Notes: generated by a model not told the origin, from the letters alone. A stretch of 64,000 nt of DNA from a bacterium (GCA_024638655.1 JAHEJW010000002.1:1-64000); one strand, 5' to 3'; positions 8,349 to 18,140 are shown, numbered from the stretch's first letter. Numbers and translations are program-made.

Positions 8349-11300
8349 GTGCAGCTCCCCGACCGCATCGGTCGATTTCGCATCGAGGCGCTCATCGGGA
8401 GTGGGGGCTTCGCCCTCGTATACAAGGCTCTCGACGAGACGCTCCAGGACATCGTGGCCATCAAGGTCCTGGCCGAGCAATGGGCCGCCGATGAGGACAT
8501 TCACCGGCGCTTCGTCGAGGAAGCCCGGCTGCTTCGACGCACCGGAAACCAATACCTCGTAGCCGTCCATGACATAGGCGAGATGGAGGACGGTCGCCCC
8601 TACTTCGTCATGGACTACGCGAATCGGGGAACGCTCGCCGAGCGCATCGAAGGACGTGGCCCGGTGGGTCTCGACATGGCGAGCGCCAGAGTGATCGCTA
8701 CAACGCTCGCCGGCGGTTTGGGCTCCCTCCACTCCGCAGGTGTGGTCCATCGTGACGTCAACCCACGCAACCTCTTCATCAAGGACCGCCTGAAGCCCGG
8801 TTCCCGAGAGGATCGAGCCGCGACCGTGACCGCCATCGGAACCGGGTTGATCAGCGACACCGAGCACCTCATGCTCGGCGACCTCGGCCTGGCCAAAGAC
8901 CTCGTCACCGCAGGGTCTGCCAAGACGGTGCTCGGCGGCACCCCTGGCTATCAAGCCCCAGAGCAGATAGATCCTTCGGGCGAGGTCCAGCCGGCAACCG
9001 ATGTCTACGCATCCACGGCTGTGATGTGGCAGGCGATATCCGGGAAACGGCCGCCAACTCCAACCGACCTGGACCGGGCCGTTGACGAGGTCGATGAACG
9101 TTGGCGCCCGGTCTTCGAGAAAGGCATGGCATCAGATCCGACAGATCGCTTCCAGGACATCGACTCCTGGCTCGCAGCCGTCCTCTCCGCTCTTGGCGAC
9201 GAGGACCAGCTGGAGAAGACCACGAGATATGTCGACGCCGGAGGACGGGTCACCAACCCCTATCAGGGTCTTGCGGCGTTCCAACCGGACGACTCGAGAC
9301 GGTTCTTTGGGCGAGATTCGCTTGTAGACATATTGATCGAGCGGCTGTCCCAAGAACGCGTACTGGTCGTAGGCGGTGCATCGGGCAGTGGAAAATCCTC
9401 CCTCGTGAGAGCCGGGCTGATCCCGGCGATCTCGACCGGGGCATTACCGCAGAGCCGCAGGTGGCCGATTGCCCTTTTCACTCCTCGCGCCGAGCCGATC
9501 AAAGAGCTCGCCTATCAGCTAGACCGATCGGTGCGAACGGCAACCCAAAAGGACTTCTCCCCGATCACCCCGGAATCTGTCGAGGAAAGCCCTAGCGATG
9601 CCCGGCGGTTCGCATCTCTCGTAACCGACTCGGCAGGGGGGATGCTGATGGTCGTCGACCAATTCGAGGAGCTTTTCACCCAGGTTTCCTCACAGGAGAC
9701 CCAGGACAGATTCCTTCGAATCCTCTCCGAGATGGTCGATCCCGTCGACTCTCGCGTCCGGCTCGTCATCGTGATGCGGGCCGACTTCTACGCCCATAGC
9801 GCTCTGTTCCCCTGGCTGGCCGAACGTATCAACAGGAGTCAGGTTCTCGTCGGGCCGATGAGCTCCCCAGAGTTGCGCCGGGCCATCGAAGAGCCCGCGG
9901 CCCAGGCGGGTACTCCAGTTACGGCGGAGCTGGTCGATGCCGTGCTGGCCGAGGCTCACAACGACCCGGGGGCACTTCCCCTCGTTTCGCATGCACTCGC
10001 CGAGACGTGGAAGCGCCGTCGCGGTGGTTCCATCGGAATCGAGGCCTACAGGGAGGCCGGAGGCGTCGGCGGGGCCATCGCCCAAACTGCGGAGACGGCC
10101 TACGCCCAGTTCGACTCCCACGAGCGCGAGGAAGCCCGGCGGCTCCTGCTTCGGCTGGTGAGACCAGGTGAAGGGGCATCCGATACGAGAATGGCCTTGC
10201 CGGTCGAAGAGATCGAAGGAAGACAAGCTCCTCACGGTGTCAGAAGGGTGGCCGATGCGCTCACCGAGGCGCGGCTCCTGACGGCAGACGAAGAGACGAT
10301 CACCATCGCCCATGAGGCGTTGATCGACAGCTGGCCCCGGCTGAGGCAATGGATCGAAGCCGGCCGAGACGATCTGCGAGCACGACAGCGGATATCCGCT
10401 GCTGCCCAGGAATGGGCCGACCAGGGGCGGGACCCCGACTTGTTGTACAGGGGTACCCCGCTCAGCGCCGCTCTCGAATGGGCCGAGGACCATCGCGAGG
10501 ATCTCGGTGTCGTTGCCCAGGACTTCCTCACCGAGAGTGAAAAGGCCCACTTGCGCGAGGTCGAGGCACAAGCGGCGGCCGAACGGCGGTCACGTCGTAT
10601 CCGAACAGGGGCGATCGCAGTTCTCGCAGCCCTTCTGGCGATTGCATCGGCGGCCTCCGTCGTGGCGTTCCGGGGCTTCCAAGAGGCGGAGCTTCGGCTC
10701 GCCAACCAGCTCGCCACCCAGGCGGCCGACCTCACCAGTGAGGATCCTCGCCTGGCCCTTGCCCTTGCGGTGGAGTCTGCCGAGCGTGGAGCCGACTCCT
10801 TCGAAGTGCGAAAGGCTCTTCTCGACGGCACCCACGCATTTCAGAGTGCTCACTTGATTCCCGTCAGATCGCCTCTAGAAGTCGGCGACGCTTTGACAAT
10901 CGCAGTTCACCCAGAAGGCGAATGGGCAGCAGTCGGATCACGCCAAAGCGGGGACATCACCCTCTTGAACCTCGCCCGGGGGACTGAGATCGGGCCCCCT
11001 CTGTCCGGGCACGAGGATCCCGTAGTTGCGATCGATTTCAGCCCGGACGGGGACACCATGGTCTCGGTTGGCCAGGACGGCGCGGTATTCGCATGGGACG
11101 TCGTCGACCTCACAGCCGGTGGATCTCCGACCCTGCTCGGGCGGTCCTCAGACGTTTTCTGGGATGTCGATGTCAGCCCGGACGGCAGCACGGTGGCGAC
11201 GGCCGGCGAGGACGGCATCGTCCAACTCTGGGACATCGCAGGATCGGGCCCCCTGGGCGACCCCCTGCTCGACTCGGAAAGAGACGCCCTATCCGTCCAG

Positions 11301-12734
11301 TTCAGCCCGGATGGGAGCATCCTGTTGAGTGGGAACGGTCGAGGGGAGCTAACCGGATGGAACCTAACCAGCATGCAACCGCTGTTCGAGGCATTCAATG
11401 CCCACGCAAGCGACCTGTGGGAAATCGTCTTCGCACCAGAGGGCGACCTCGTAGCCACTGCCTCGTCGGACGGCAGGGTCAGGGTGTGGGATCTGTCGGG
11501 CAACCAAGTCGCCGAGCCCTTCGCCGGTGGAGGCCTCGATCTGCGTGGGGTGCAGTTCCTCGGGAACGGCACCCTTGTGGCTGCAGGAGATCAGACCGGC
11601 AACGTGCGTGTCTGGGATCTCACTGAGGACCGCGCCGTCCTGGCAACCGAGATGGGCCATGGCGGGCAGGTGATCGCTTCGACGGTAACCCGCGACAGAA
11701 GCACCCTGGTAACGCTCGGCCTCGATCACAACGCCATCCCCTGGGTCGGCGCAACCGGCCAGACTGCATTGCTGGGCGACCACGAAGACGGCGTTTTCGG
11801 TCTCGCTGTCAGCTCCGGCGGTGACCTTCTCGCCACAAGTGATGGCACCGGGGCGGTGCGGGTCTTCTCGACCGAGACCGGAGAGCTTGTAGTCGGGCCG
11901 ATCGAGGCACATGACACACCGATTTGGGCGTTGGCATTCGCGGCTGACGGTTCGATCCTGCTAGCTGGCGATGCGGACGGAGACCTGGTCGTCCTCGACC
12001 CCACCACTGGCGAGGTGACGGTTGCCGCCCGGCCGGGACATGACGGCGCAGTCAGGTCGATCATCAGCGACGGTGAGAGGGTGCTTTCAGGTGCTGACGA
12101 CGGAATAGTGAAGACCTGGACACTCGATCTCGAGCCAGACGGTGAGATGCCAGACTCCCATCGCGGAGGGGTCACTGACATGGCCCTCTCCTCGAGGGGC
12201 ACCCTTGCCGTGTCGGACAGGTCAGGCATCGTCCACTTCTGGGATCCCGCGTCCGGGAGTGAGGCCGCCGACCCGCTCTTCGCCGACGACAACACGATCT
12301 GGGGTGTCGCCTGGTCACCCGATGGAGGGCGGCTGGCCACGGCCAGCGACGACTGGACAGCGTTCGTGTGGGACATGTCGACACGGGAGAAGGTGGCCAA
12401 CCTCACGACCCTTCCCGAGGGTGGGACAGCAGTCGGATTCCTCGATGAGGGCAAGATCCTTGCGACGACCAGCCGCGACGGCTCGGTGCGTCTCTTCGAC
12501 GTCGGATTGGAACGAGAGATAGCAACCGAGCCAAGGCGACATCAGGGCCCGGCGTGGCGCCTGATCGTCTTCCCCGACGGACTCGTCTACGCCACGGCCG
12601 CAGAGGACGGCACCGTTGCCATCTGGGACGAGCTCGACCTCGAGAAGGCGTGTGCCCGATCGGACGGGGCGTTCGACTCCGAGCAGCAGCGGCGCTATCT
12701 CGGTGCGGGCGAGGAGGCGGTGGGATGCCGTTAG
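8349..12734 (+). CDS. Ser/Thr kinase - nSTAND1 NTPase - WD40 protein
   Basis: This is a 1461-residue multidomain signalling protein. The kinase domain (about 8-290) has the Gly loop GSGG at 17-20, K39, HRDVNPRN at 134-141 with Asn in place of the usual Lys after HRD, DLG at 178-180 and an APE motif. An nSTAND1 NTPase follows, opening with NPYQGLAAFQ and FFGRD, with Walker A (GASGSGKSS, K349) and Walker B ending at D437 in VVDQFEELF. A membrane-type hydrophobic stretch lies near 752-775. The rest is a run of WD40-like blades with recurring FSPDG and VWD motifs, enough for two propellers. The WD40 part would sense a partner, the STAND module would oligomerise, and the kinase would signal. The GTG start at 8349 lacks a Shine-Dalgarno. 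The gene overlaps the FHA-cyclase gene by 10 nt. Confidence 0.9.
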   Translation: MQLPDRIGRFRIEALIGSGGFALVYKALDETLQDIVAIKVLAEQWAADEDIHRRFVEEARLLRRTGNQYLVAVHDIGEMEDGRPYFVMDYANRGTLAERIEGRGPVGLDMASARVIATTLAGGLGSLHSAGVVHRDVNPRNLFIKDRLKPGSREDRAATVTAIGTGLISDTEHLMLGDLGLAKDLVTAGSAKTVLGGTPGYQAPEQIDPSGEVQPATDVYASTAVMWQAISGKRPPTPTDLDRAVDEVDERWRPVFEKGMASDPTDRFQDIDSWLAAVLSALGDEDQLEKTTRYVDAGGRVTNPYQGLAAFQPDDSRRFFGRDSLVDILIERLSQERVLVVGGASGSGKSSLVRAGLIPAISTGALPQSRRWPIALFTPRAEPIKELAYQLDRSVRTATQKDFSPITPESVEESPSDARRFASLVTDSAGGMLMVVDQFEELFTQVSSQETQDRFLRILSEMVDPVDSRVRLVIVMRADFYAHSALFPWLAERINRSQVLVGPMSSPELRRAIEEPAAQAGTPVTAELVDAVLAEAHNDPGALPLVSHALAETWKRRRGGSIGIEAYREAGGVGGAIAQTAETAYAQFDSHEREEARRLLLRLVRPGEGASDTRMALPVEEIEGRQAPHGVRRVADALTEARLLTADEETITIAHEALIDSWPRLRQWIEAGRDDLRARQRISAAAQEWADQGRDPDLLYRGTPLSAALEWAEDHREDLGVVAQDFLTESEKAHLREVEAQAAAERRSRRIRTGAIAVLAALLAIASAASVVAFRGFQEAELRLANQLATQAADLTSEDPRLALALAVESAERGADSFEVRKALLDGTHAFQSAHLIPVRSPLEVGDALTIAVHPEGEWAAVGSRQSGDITLLNLARGTEIGPPLSGHEDPVVAIDFSPDGDTMVSVGQDGAVFAWDVVDLTAGGSPTLLGRSSDVFWDVDVSPDGSTVATAGEDGIVQLWDIAGSGPLGDPLLDSERDALSVQFSPDGSILLSGNGRGELTGWNLTSMQPLFEAFNAHASDLWEIVFAPEGDLVATASSDGRVRVWDLSGNQVAEPFAGGGLDLRGVQFLGNGTLVAAGDQTGNVRVWDLTEDRAVLATEMGHGGQVIASTVTRDRSTLVTLGLDHNAIPWVGATGQTALLGDHEDGVFGLAVSSGGDLLATSDGTGAVRVFSTETGELVVGPIEAHDTPIWALAFAADGSILLAGDADGDLVVLDPTTGEVTVAARPGHDGAVRSIISDGERVLSGADDGIVKTWTLDLEPDGEMPDSHRGGVTDMALSSRGTLAVSDRSGIVHFWDPASGSEAADPLFADDNTIWGVAWSPDGGRLATASDDWTAFVWDMSTREKVANLTTLPEGGTAVGFLDEGKILATTSRDGSVRLFDVGLEREIATEPRRHQGPAWRLIVFPDGLVYATAAEDGTVAIWDELDLEKACARSDGAFDSEQQRRYLGAGEEAVGCR

Positions 12735-13648
12735 ACGCACCCCTCAACGAGCTTCCGTTGCTTGTCGTCCGGGAGCCGGGCCGCACCCCGCTCGTGATCG
12801 TCCTCCACGAGACTCTCGAGGTAGGACGCGATGGGACCGGTCTCCTGATCGACGACCCTCGCGCCTCTCGGAGTCACCTCCAACTGGAGCCCAGCGAGGA
12901 AGGGGTGATTGTCCGCGACATGGACACGACCAACGGCACTTTCATCGACGGTGAGCGACTCAGCGAGCCAACAAGGCTGGTTCCCGGAGCCCGAGTCACG
13001 GTCGGTGCGACGACCATCGAGCTGCTCCCGGCGTTACTCAATGCCGTCCCTCCATCGGGTGACGACGTCAAGACCACGATCCAGCGCATCGCCAGCGATG
13101 TCTCTTCGGACTCGGTCGCACGCCCGGCGGGATTCAAACCAGATGCAACGGTGACGATCGTGTTCACCGACATCGAGTCGTCGACCGAGCTATCGACGGC
13201 GATGGGCGACAGCCGTTGGTTCGAAGTTCTCTCCGCGCACAATGAATTGATACGGCGGTGTGTCAAAGAGAACAACGGCTTCGAGGTCAAGGCACGCGGT
13301 GACGGTTTCATGCTGGCTTTCGACTCCACCCATCGGGCGATGCAAGCGATGATCCAGGCACAGGAAACAATCACTGGCCAGTTTGGCGACGAGGATCCAC
13401 CCTTGCGGATACGAGTCGGGGCCCATACCGGCGAGGCGATCTCAGATCAGGATGGGGACATGTACGGGTATCACGTCAACCTGGCCGCACGGATCGCCGA
13501 CCAGGCAGCAGGGGGAGAGATTCTCGTATCCGAACTGCTCAAACTGATCATCGAGGCGAGGGGCGAGTTCAAATTCGGTGAGCCGCGACGGACCCAGCTG
13601 AAAGGGCTCAGCGGAACCTATGTCGTGTTCCCGGTGGCCTGGCGGTAG
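12725..13648 (+). CDS. FHA domain - class III adenylate/guanylate cyclase
   Basis: The 307-residue soluble protein has an N-terminal FHA phosphothreonine-binding domain (about 10-102) with the key residues G34-R35, R49/S50/H51 and N70-G71. A class III cyclase domain (about 140-305) carries the metal Asp residues D149 (IVFTDIESS) and D193 (RGDGF), an HTGEA strand and an NLAARI segment. It should make cAMP or cGMP when the FHA domain docks on a phosphoprotein. Its ATG overlaps the end of the kinase-STAND gene, so the pair is co-translated. The upstream kinase is the obvious source of the phosphothreonine ligand (inference). Confidence 0.9.
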   Translation: MPLDAPLNELPLLVVREPGRTPLVIVLHETLEVGRDGTGLLIDDPRASRSHLQLEPSEEGVIVRDMDTTNGTFIDGERLSEPTRLVPGARVTVGATTIELLPALLNAVPPSGDDVKTTIQRIASDVSSDSVARPAGFKPDATVTIVFTDIESSTELSTAMGDSRWFEVLSAHNELIRRCVKENNGFEVKARGDGFMLAFDSTHRAMQAMIQAQETITGQFGDEDPPLRIRVGAHTGEAISDQDGDMYGYHVNLAARIADQAAGGEILVSELLKLIIEARGEFKFGEPRRTQLKGLSGTYVVFPVAWR

Positions 13649-13825
13649 ATGCCACCGGTCCCTCCGCCGCCCGAACTCTCAGATATTTGAGAGCTCGAGG
13701 CCACCTGTGAGCTCGTCGCCGGCCAATTCGCCTGCGAGCCCGCCAGTGTCGTCGACATGAAAGGGAGGGGCCCGGTGAATGTGTGGTTTCTCGAAGGACG
13801 CAGCGACTTGACGCGCGCGCCCTGG

Positions 13826-15223
13826 TCAGGCAGACGAGTGGTGTGAGTTGCCGCTGTACGCCGGAGTCTCCTCGGAACTCACTAGCAACTCAGAGTCTAC
13901 GAGAGGGAAGTCGACGTTGAATGCGGTGAACTCGTCGTATCGCTCATATGACAGCTCACCTTCCATGCGTTCGACGAGCTCCTTGGCGATCGCCAGGCCC
14001 AGCCCAACCGACCCGGCAGTCAATGGTGCAGCGCCATCGTGCACGAAGCGGTCGAAGAGACGTCCTCGGAGGTCTTCGGAAACACCCGGACCGTCGTCGA
14101 CGATCCTGATGCGGTAGCGATCCCCGAAGGGTCGTCCAACAAGGGCGACGTGATCGCCGCCATGCTTGATGGCGTTGGAAAGGAGATTTCGCACAATCTG
14201 TTTGAATCGCAGGGGGTCTGCTCGAAGCCCCCCGGGCTCCATGCTGATGGGGAACTTCCTAGACCTGAGGAATGGGCGAGAGACCTCGGCCACCGCATCA
14301 ATCGGATCCAATGCGGCCGGGACTATCGCAACGTCTCCGGCTTCGACCTTGGCCGCCACCAGGAGGTCATCGACCATCCTCGACAGGTCAGCCGCTTCAC
14401 CGACGATTATGTCGGTCAGTTCACCACAGAACCGAGGGTCGGAGAAGCCCTGCTCGGAGAGGGTCAGGGCCATTCCGTAGATCCCGGTCAGGGGCGTCCT
14501 CAGCTCGTGGCTGAGGTTCGCAATCATCTCGTCCTTGATTCGAGAACGCTCCTCCTCGTGCTCCAGCCTCAACTCCAGCTCGCGCTGTAGTTGCTGACGC
14601 CGTTGTATCCCGCGATAGGAGAGGAGGGCAAGACCCGGCACGAGTAGACCCACCGCGACGCTTGCCGCCCTGGCCATGGTGCCCGCAGTGCCTTCCTCGG
14701 CGGCGAGCAAGGCGAGAGCGGTGTCGCGAGCTCCCGCTGCTTCGGTTTCGACTTCGTTCAAGAGAGGCAGGATCTCTTCCTCGACGAATGGCTGCAACGA
14801 CTCGTCACCGGCAACTTCCCTCATGGAAGTCATCGTCGCGCCCGCCCCTGCAAAGTCGGTCGATGCCATTGGCGACCCTGCGGCCCTCAGTCGATCGACT
14901 CGGTCGTCCAGCTCTGTGAGCACCTCGAGCAGGTCGGAGAGCCCTACTTGCACGGCATCTTCTCCTCCTTCGAGTCGCGCATCGCTGCTGGAGAGAACGA
15001 GGACGACCGCTATCGAAGACCGGGCCGCCGTCGTTGCGGTCAGCACTTCTTCGGCTCTTTGTGCCTGGCGAGCCGTGTCTATCGCGCGAGCCGTCTGATC
15101 GCTCTGGGCGAACAGGACCGATACAACCACGAGCAGGACGGCGGTGAAGCCGACGCCAGCTGCGGCAATAAGCGCCTTGCGCCGGCTGGGAGGTATCTGC
15201 TTCACACAGGGCGTTATCGGCAT
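13826..15223 (-). CDS. Membrane sensor histidine kinase
   Basis: The protein of about 465 residues has a first membrane helix near residues 16-38, an extracytoplasmic sensor of about 150 residues rich in Ala/Glu/Asp, and a second helix. The kinase core then has the HisKA motif NLSHELRTPLTG, the N box NLLSNAIKHGG, G1 DDGPGV and G2 VGLGLAI. It would phosphorylate a response regulator, but none lies adjacent, so it is an orphan here. The ATG at 15223 leaves room for the divergent gene; a GTG at 15277 would add 18 residues and overlap it. Neither start has a clear ribosome binding site. Confidence 0.88.
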   Translation of the reverse strand: MPITPCVKQIPPSRRKALIAAAGVGFTAVLLVVVSVLFAQSDQTARAIDTARQAQRAEEVLTATTAARSSIAVVLVLSSSDARLEGGEDAVQVGLSDLLEVLTELDDRVDRLRAAGSPMASTDFAGAGATMTSMREVAGDESLQPFVEEEILPLLNEVETEAAGARDTALALLAAEEGTAGTMARAASVAVGLLVPGLALLSYRGIQRRQQLQRELELRLEHEEERSRIKDEMIANLSHELRTPLTGIYGMALTLSEQGFSDPRFCGELTDIIVGEAADLSRMVDDLLVAAKVEAGDVAIVPAALDPIDAVAEVSRPFLRSRKFPISMEPGGLRADPLRFKQIVRNLLSNAIKHGGDHVALVGRPFGDRYRIRIVDDGPGVSEDLRGRLFDRFVHDGAAPLTAGSVGLGLAIAKELVERMEGELSYERYDEFTAFNVDFPLVDSELLVSSEETPAYSGNSHHSSA

Positions 15224-15280
15224 CCGAGCTTGGACACATGAGGTCAAGAAGTGTGCCCTCAACTGCCGATATTGCACTTG

Positions 15281-16279
15281 ATGGGTGGAAGGACATTGAC
15301 GGCCAGAGATCTGTTGGTCGCGTTTGCGTTGGCAAGCGGCCTTCTAATCTCGCTACCGGCAGCCGCCGCCGGCCCGACTCCCGAGCAGACAATTGCCGCG
15401 ATAGAAGCCAAGAAGGAGGCCGCCGAGGCTTGGATCGACCAACGCGCGGACGACTACTTCGGCTACCTCGCCACCAATCCCACCCCACCCGCAGCAGCCG
15501 CCGAACGTGATCGGGCGCTTGCCGAGATCGCTGCCAAGGCAGCCGAAGCCGATGTGGACATATCTGGGAAGATGGAGCAACACCCGAACAATCAAGATGT
15601 GCAGGAAGTAGGCCAGGATGCAATCGCCAACGTATATGGGACGGCGGATTCGGAGAGCACCGCGATAAGCCAGGCATACAACGCCTACATAGGAGGCAGC
15701 TCGACCACGACAACTTCGACGACGCTCCCCCCATCGACCACAACAACGACCCAGCCACCCCCCACCACGACGACCACATCCATCACTCCCACATCAACCT
15801 CGTCGACCACGACCACAATCGCGGCGGATGTATCCACGACGACCGTCGTCGGGGCCGGATCTGGGGCTGGCTCGCAGTCCCCTGCGACCAGCACCTCCGA
15901 ACCGACTCAAGGGTCCTCGAAAGCCGACGACGAAGACCCTGGTCCCGCTGCCATAGCCGGCGCAGGACCCAAGAGACCCGGTCTAATTGCGGCTCCAAAC
16001 CTCAACCCCGATCCCCGAATCGCAGCCGGCGGCATCGCATCCGCCAATCCAGTCGACATCAGACCGGTACTGGACATGCTCCGGCTCCGGCTTCCATCTG
16101 TGCTTTCGGAGCCGTTGGTCGACCTTCTCGTCGTGCTTTCGGCCATCGCCGCGGCCTTCATGTCGGGTATCGGTGCCGTTGGGTGGCCAACGGCGATACT
16201 CATATGCGGCTTCCTTGGAGTTCAGTTGGTTGAGGCTCTACGCCGAAAACTGGCACAAGAACGGCCAACCTCTTCGTGA
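15281..16279 (+). CDS. Secreted Thr-rich protein with C-terminal membrane anchor
   Basis: The protein of about 332 residues has a Sec signal peptide (about the first 30 residues, ending in an Ala run) and an Ala/Glu-rich helical region. A Thr/Ser/Pro-rich stalk encoded by repetitive ACC/ACG/ACT codons lies at about 15700-15850, and a C-terminal hydrophobic region near residues 270-310 is followed by basic residues. The layout is that of a wall-spanning surface protein held by a C-terminal anchor. No family is recognised. A GTG at 15251 with GAGG 7 nt upstream is an alternative start that adds ten residues. It is divergent from the histidine kinase, whose sensor could plausibly respond to it (speculative). 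Confidence 0.65.
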   Translation: MGGRTLTARDLLVAFALASGLLISLPAAAAGPTPEQTIAAIEAKKEAAEAWIDQRADDYFGYLATNPTPPAAAAERDRALAEIAAKAAEADVDISGKMEQHPNNQDVQEVGQDAIANVYGTADSESTAISQAYNAYIGGSSTTTTSTTLPPSTTTTTQPPPTTTTTSITPTSTSSTTTTIAADVSTTTVVGAGSGAGSQSPATSTSEPTQGSSKADDEDPGPAAIAGAGPKRPGLIAAPNLNPDPRIAAGGIASANPVDIRPVLDMLRLRLPSVLSEPLVDLLVVLSAIAAAFMSGIGAVGWPTAILICGFLGVQLVEALRRKLAQERPTSS

Positions 16280-16286
16280 ACCCTTC

Positions 16287-16883
16287 CTATGGACCCGAAG
16301 AGGAGACGGCTTCCTGAGGAGAAGAAGCTCGCTGCCGAATCGTATTGACAGCAACCGCAGTGGCGACTGCCAGAGCGATGACACCCAGCGCGACGCGAGC
16401 GACGACTAATTCACCGTCGGTCCCCGCATCGATCGGTGGGTGAGTCGTGGCAGGGCGAAGATCGTCGACACTCGGGCCATAGACATCGGTCGCCGAGCAA
16501 GCGTTATCCATATATGCGCCGTCTTCGACTCCGAAAGGAACGACGAGATATCGGACGCCTTGCTCGAAATGACGGTCGACGGAGGTGACGACCGACTCCC
16601 CGAATCCGAGTCCCTCCAGCTCGGATGGGCTCGGCCCGCCGCTGACGACAACCGTCGACTTGACGTCGCCCTTCCACACCTCATCCACCGAGAAGCTGGC
16701 GAGACGACCGTCATGTTCCACATTCGCTACGGTGCCGACGAAGACGACCGGAGCGTCGTCGATCGCCTCTTCAATGGGACCGAGAGGCCCACAGGATGCC
16801 CCGGCAACCGGGGCCGATAGAAGCAGAATTCCGAAGACCGCAGCACCTACCGAGCTCCATCGCCGACTGGAAATCGTGGACAT
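16287..16883 (-). CDS. Secreted NTR/TIMP-like protein with membrane anchor
   Basis: The 198-residue protein has a signal peptide (about 1-30) ending before ASCGPLG. A small beta-barrel-like domain follows whose Cys near the mature N-terminus and the VVFVGTVANV and FSVDEVWKGD strands match the netrin/TIMP-like domain common in Gram-positive secreted proteins. A second Cys sits in DNACSA. A C-terminal hydrophobic helix and basic tail anchor it. The ATG at 16883 is supported by GGGAG 5 nt upstream; upstream in-frame Met codons lack this. Function unknown. It is convergent with the Thr-rich surface protein. Confidence 0.7.
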   Translation of the reverse strand: MSTISSRRWSSVGAAVFGILLLSAPVAGASCGPLGPIEEAIDDAPVVFVGTVANVEHDGRLASFSVDEVWKGDVKSTVVVSGGPSPSELEGLGFGESVVTSVDRHFEQGVRYLVVPFGVEDGAYMDNACSATDVYGPSVDDLRPATTHPPIDAGTDGELVVARVALGVIALAVATAVAVNTIRQRASSPQEAVSSSGP

Positions 16884-17032
16884 CGACACTCCCTTGCATG
16901 AGGCTGACACTTGCTTGTTCCTATTCGACGTCGGCATGCCATTCCTCGGTTCCATCCGATGTCATAGGTTCTCCGAGCTCCCAACTCGAGGGCCCCTCAG
17001 GGCCACTGCGCCCGGTTGATAGCCTCGGTCTG

Positions 17033-17425
17033 ATGAAAGACAGAATCGTTGGCATTTTCGAAGATCGTGCTTCCGCCGAGGGTGCGATGATCGACCTCGC
17101 CGACTTGGGTATGGATTCGGCTCGGATGACGGTCAAGCGGGTCCTGCAGCTTGGTCATCGCGGCCTCGGAAACTCTGGAATGGTGCACTCACTGGTCCAT
17201 GCCCCCGACATCTACGAGACGGACACAGTGACAGACGACACCGGGACCGTGATCCTCGTAGTCGACGCACCGGTTCATGAAGGTGAAGACGGTCAGGACG
17301 ATCCAGAGCCGAGCGAGGTAGATGCGCTCGATGCTCGCAATGTAGAGGGTGTGATGATTGCGTTGGAGCGGCTCGGTGCCACGGACACTCAACTGATTCC
17401 GGCAACCCCCGGGTTGGATCTCTGA
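17033..17425 (+). CDS. YflT-like stress protein (short form)
   Basis: The 130-residue protein begins MKDRIVGIFEDRASAEGAM, the typical first strand and helix of the general-stress YflT/GSP17M-like domain, and ends with a second alpha/beta half containing ERLGATDTQLIP. It lacks the glycine-zipper membrane insert of its two relatives in this window. The ATG at 17033 is chosen because family similarity begins there; the frame is open further upstream but with atypical sequence. It is the first gene of a tandem pair with the gene at 17526. The role is unknown, and a stress function is inferred from the family. Confidence 0.7.
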   Translation: MKDRIVGIFEDRASAEGAMIDLADLGMDSARMTVKRVLQLGHRGLGNSGMVHSLVHAPDIYETDTVTDDTGTVILVVDAPVHEGEDGQDDPEPSEVDALDARNVEGVMIALERLGATDTQLIPATPGLDL

Positions 17426-17525
17426 CCCGACAAACCGACAGCTCTTTCGAGTTGGAAGCCGGTATGTGGACTCCGAAAGCCCGTGACTCAAAAGCCGACC
17501 CGGGGTAGATTGAGCCCAGATCAAC

Positions 17526-18140
17526 ATGCCCTCAGTCGTAGGTGTCTTCCTGGGGCGAGAAGAGACCGAGTCTGCCATAGACCAATTGGTGAGTCTCGGT
17601 GTAGATCAGAGCGCGCTCGGGGTCGTCTGGCGTGAGAGAGCCGAGCCGATCAAAGAAGATGTCGAGGTCACCGTCTACATCGACCACTTCGAAGAGCCTT
17701 CAGTTGAAGCCCGCAAAGGTGTAATCGGCGGGGCTGTCGGCGGCGGGGCGGCTGGAGTCGGGAGTGTGCTTCTCGCCAGCGCGGGTGGAGTCGTGCTGGG
17801 CACACCCATCGGCGCCCTTCTCGCCGTTGGAACGGTCGCAGCCGCGGCCATAGCCGGCGGCGCCGGTGTCGTCGGGGGAGGGTTGACCGGAGGATTGATG
17901 GGTGTCTTGTTGGGGGCAACCGACCACGATGCCACAAGGCAGACCCGAACCGAGACCGAATACCGGGACGCCATAGTCAGAGACGGATTCGTTGTGACCA
18001 TCGATGTCGCCGAAGAGCAGGTCGATGCGACTATCGGGGCCCTCGACGAGGTAGGAGCGAGCAACATCTCGGTGCTCCGCCCCAGTGGCGAGGTCCGCAC
18101 CGTCGTCAAGAAGGAAGACGGATTTCGGGTCGGTGAGTGA
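17526..18140 (+). CDS. YflT-like stress protein with glycine-zipper insert
   Basis: The 204-residue protein opens with VGVFLGREETESAIDQL, a YflT-like half, then carries a Gly/Ala-rich hydrophobic insert (about residues 65-130) of glycine-zipper type. It ends with a second YflT-like half containing DGFVVTIDVAEEQVDATI. This is the same architecture as the protein at 32896-33483 and related to the one at 17033. The insert could place the protein in the membrane. A weak GGGTAG element lies 18 bp upstream of the start codon but without a convincing -35 partner. Function unknown; probably stress related. Confidence 0.72.
   Translation: MPSVVGVFLGREETESAIDQLVSLGVDQSALGVVWRERAEPIKEDVEVTVYIDHFEEPSVEARKGVIGGAVGGGAAGVGSVLLASAGGVVLGTPIGALLAVGTVAAAAIAGGAGVVGGGLTGGLMGVLLGATDHDATRQTRTETEYRDAIVRDGFVVTIDVAEEQVDATIGALDEVGASNISVLRPSGEVRTVVKKEDGFRVGE

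Noticed and set aside
9690-10571. Long minus-strand ORF (293 codons) inside the kinase-STAND-WD40 gene
   Set aside because: It lies wholly opposite a clear domain-bearing gene; its translation has no recognisable domain and is typical antisense noise in high-GC DNA. The same applies to minus-strand ORFs at 11726-12454 and 10232-10831.
13676-13693. Hairpin CTCTCA-N6-TGAGAG after the FHA-cyclase gene
   Set aside because: The short 6-bp stem is AT/GC mixed with no U-run; too weak to call a terminator.
17483-17508. GGGTAG upstream of the YflT-like gene at 17526 as a fifth SigB-type promoter
   Set aside because: At the 14-nt spacing the -35 would read GTGACT, matching only about half of GTTTCG, and the -10 ends 17 bp before the start codon. 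Not counted with the four good copies.
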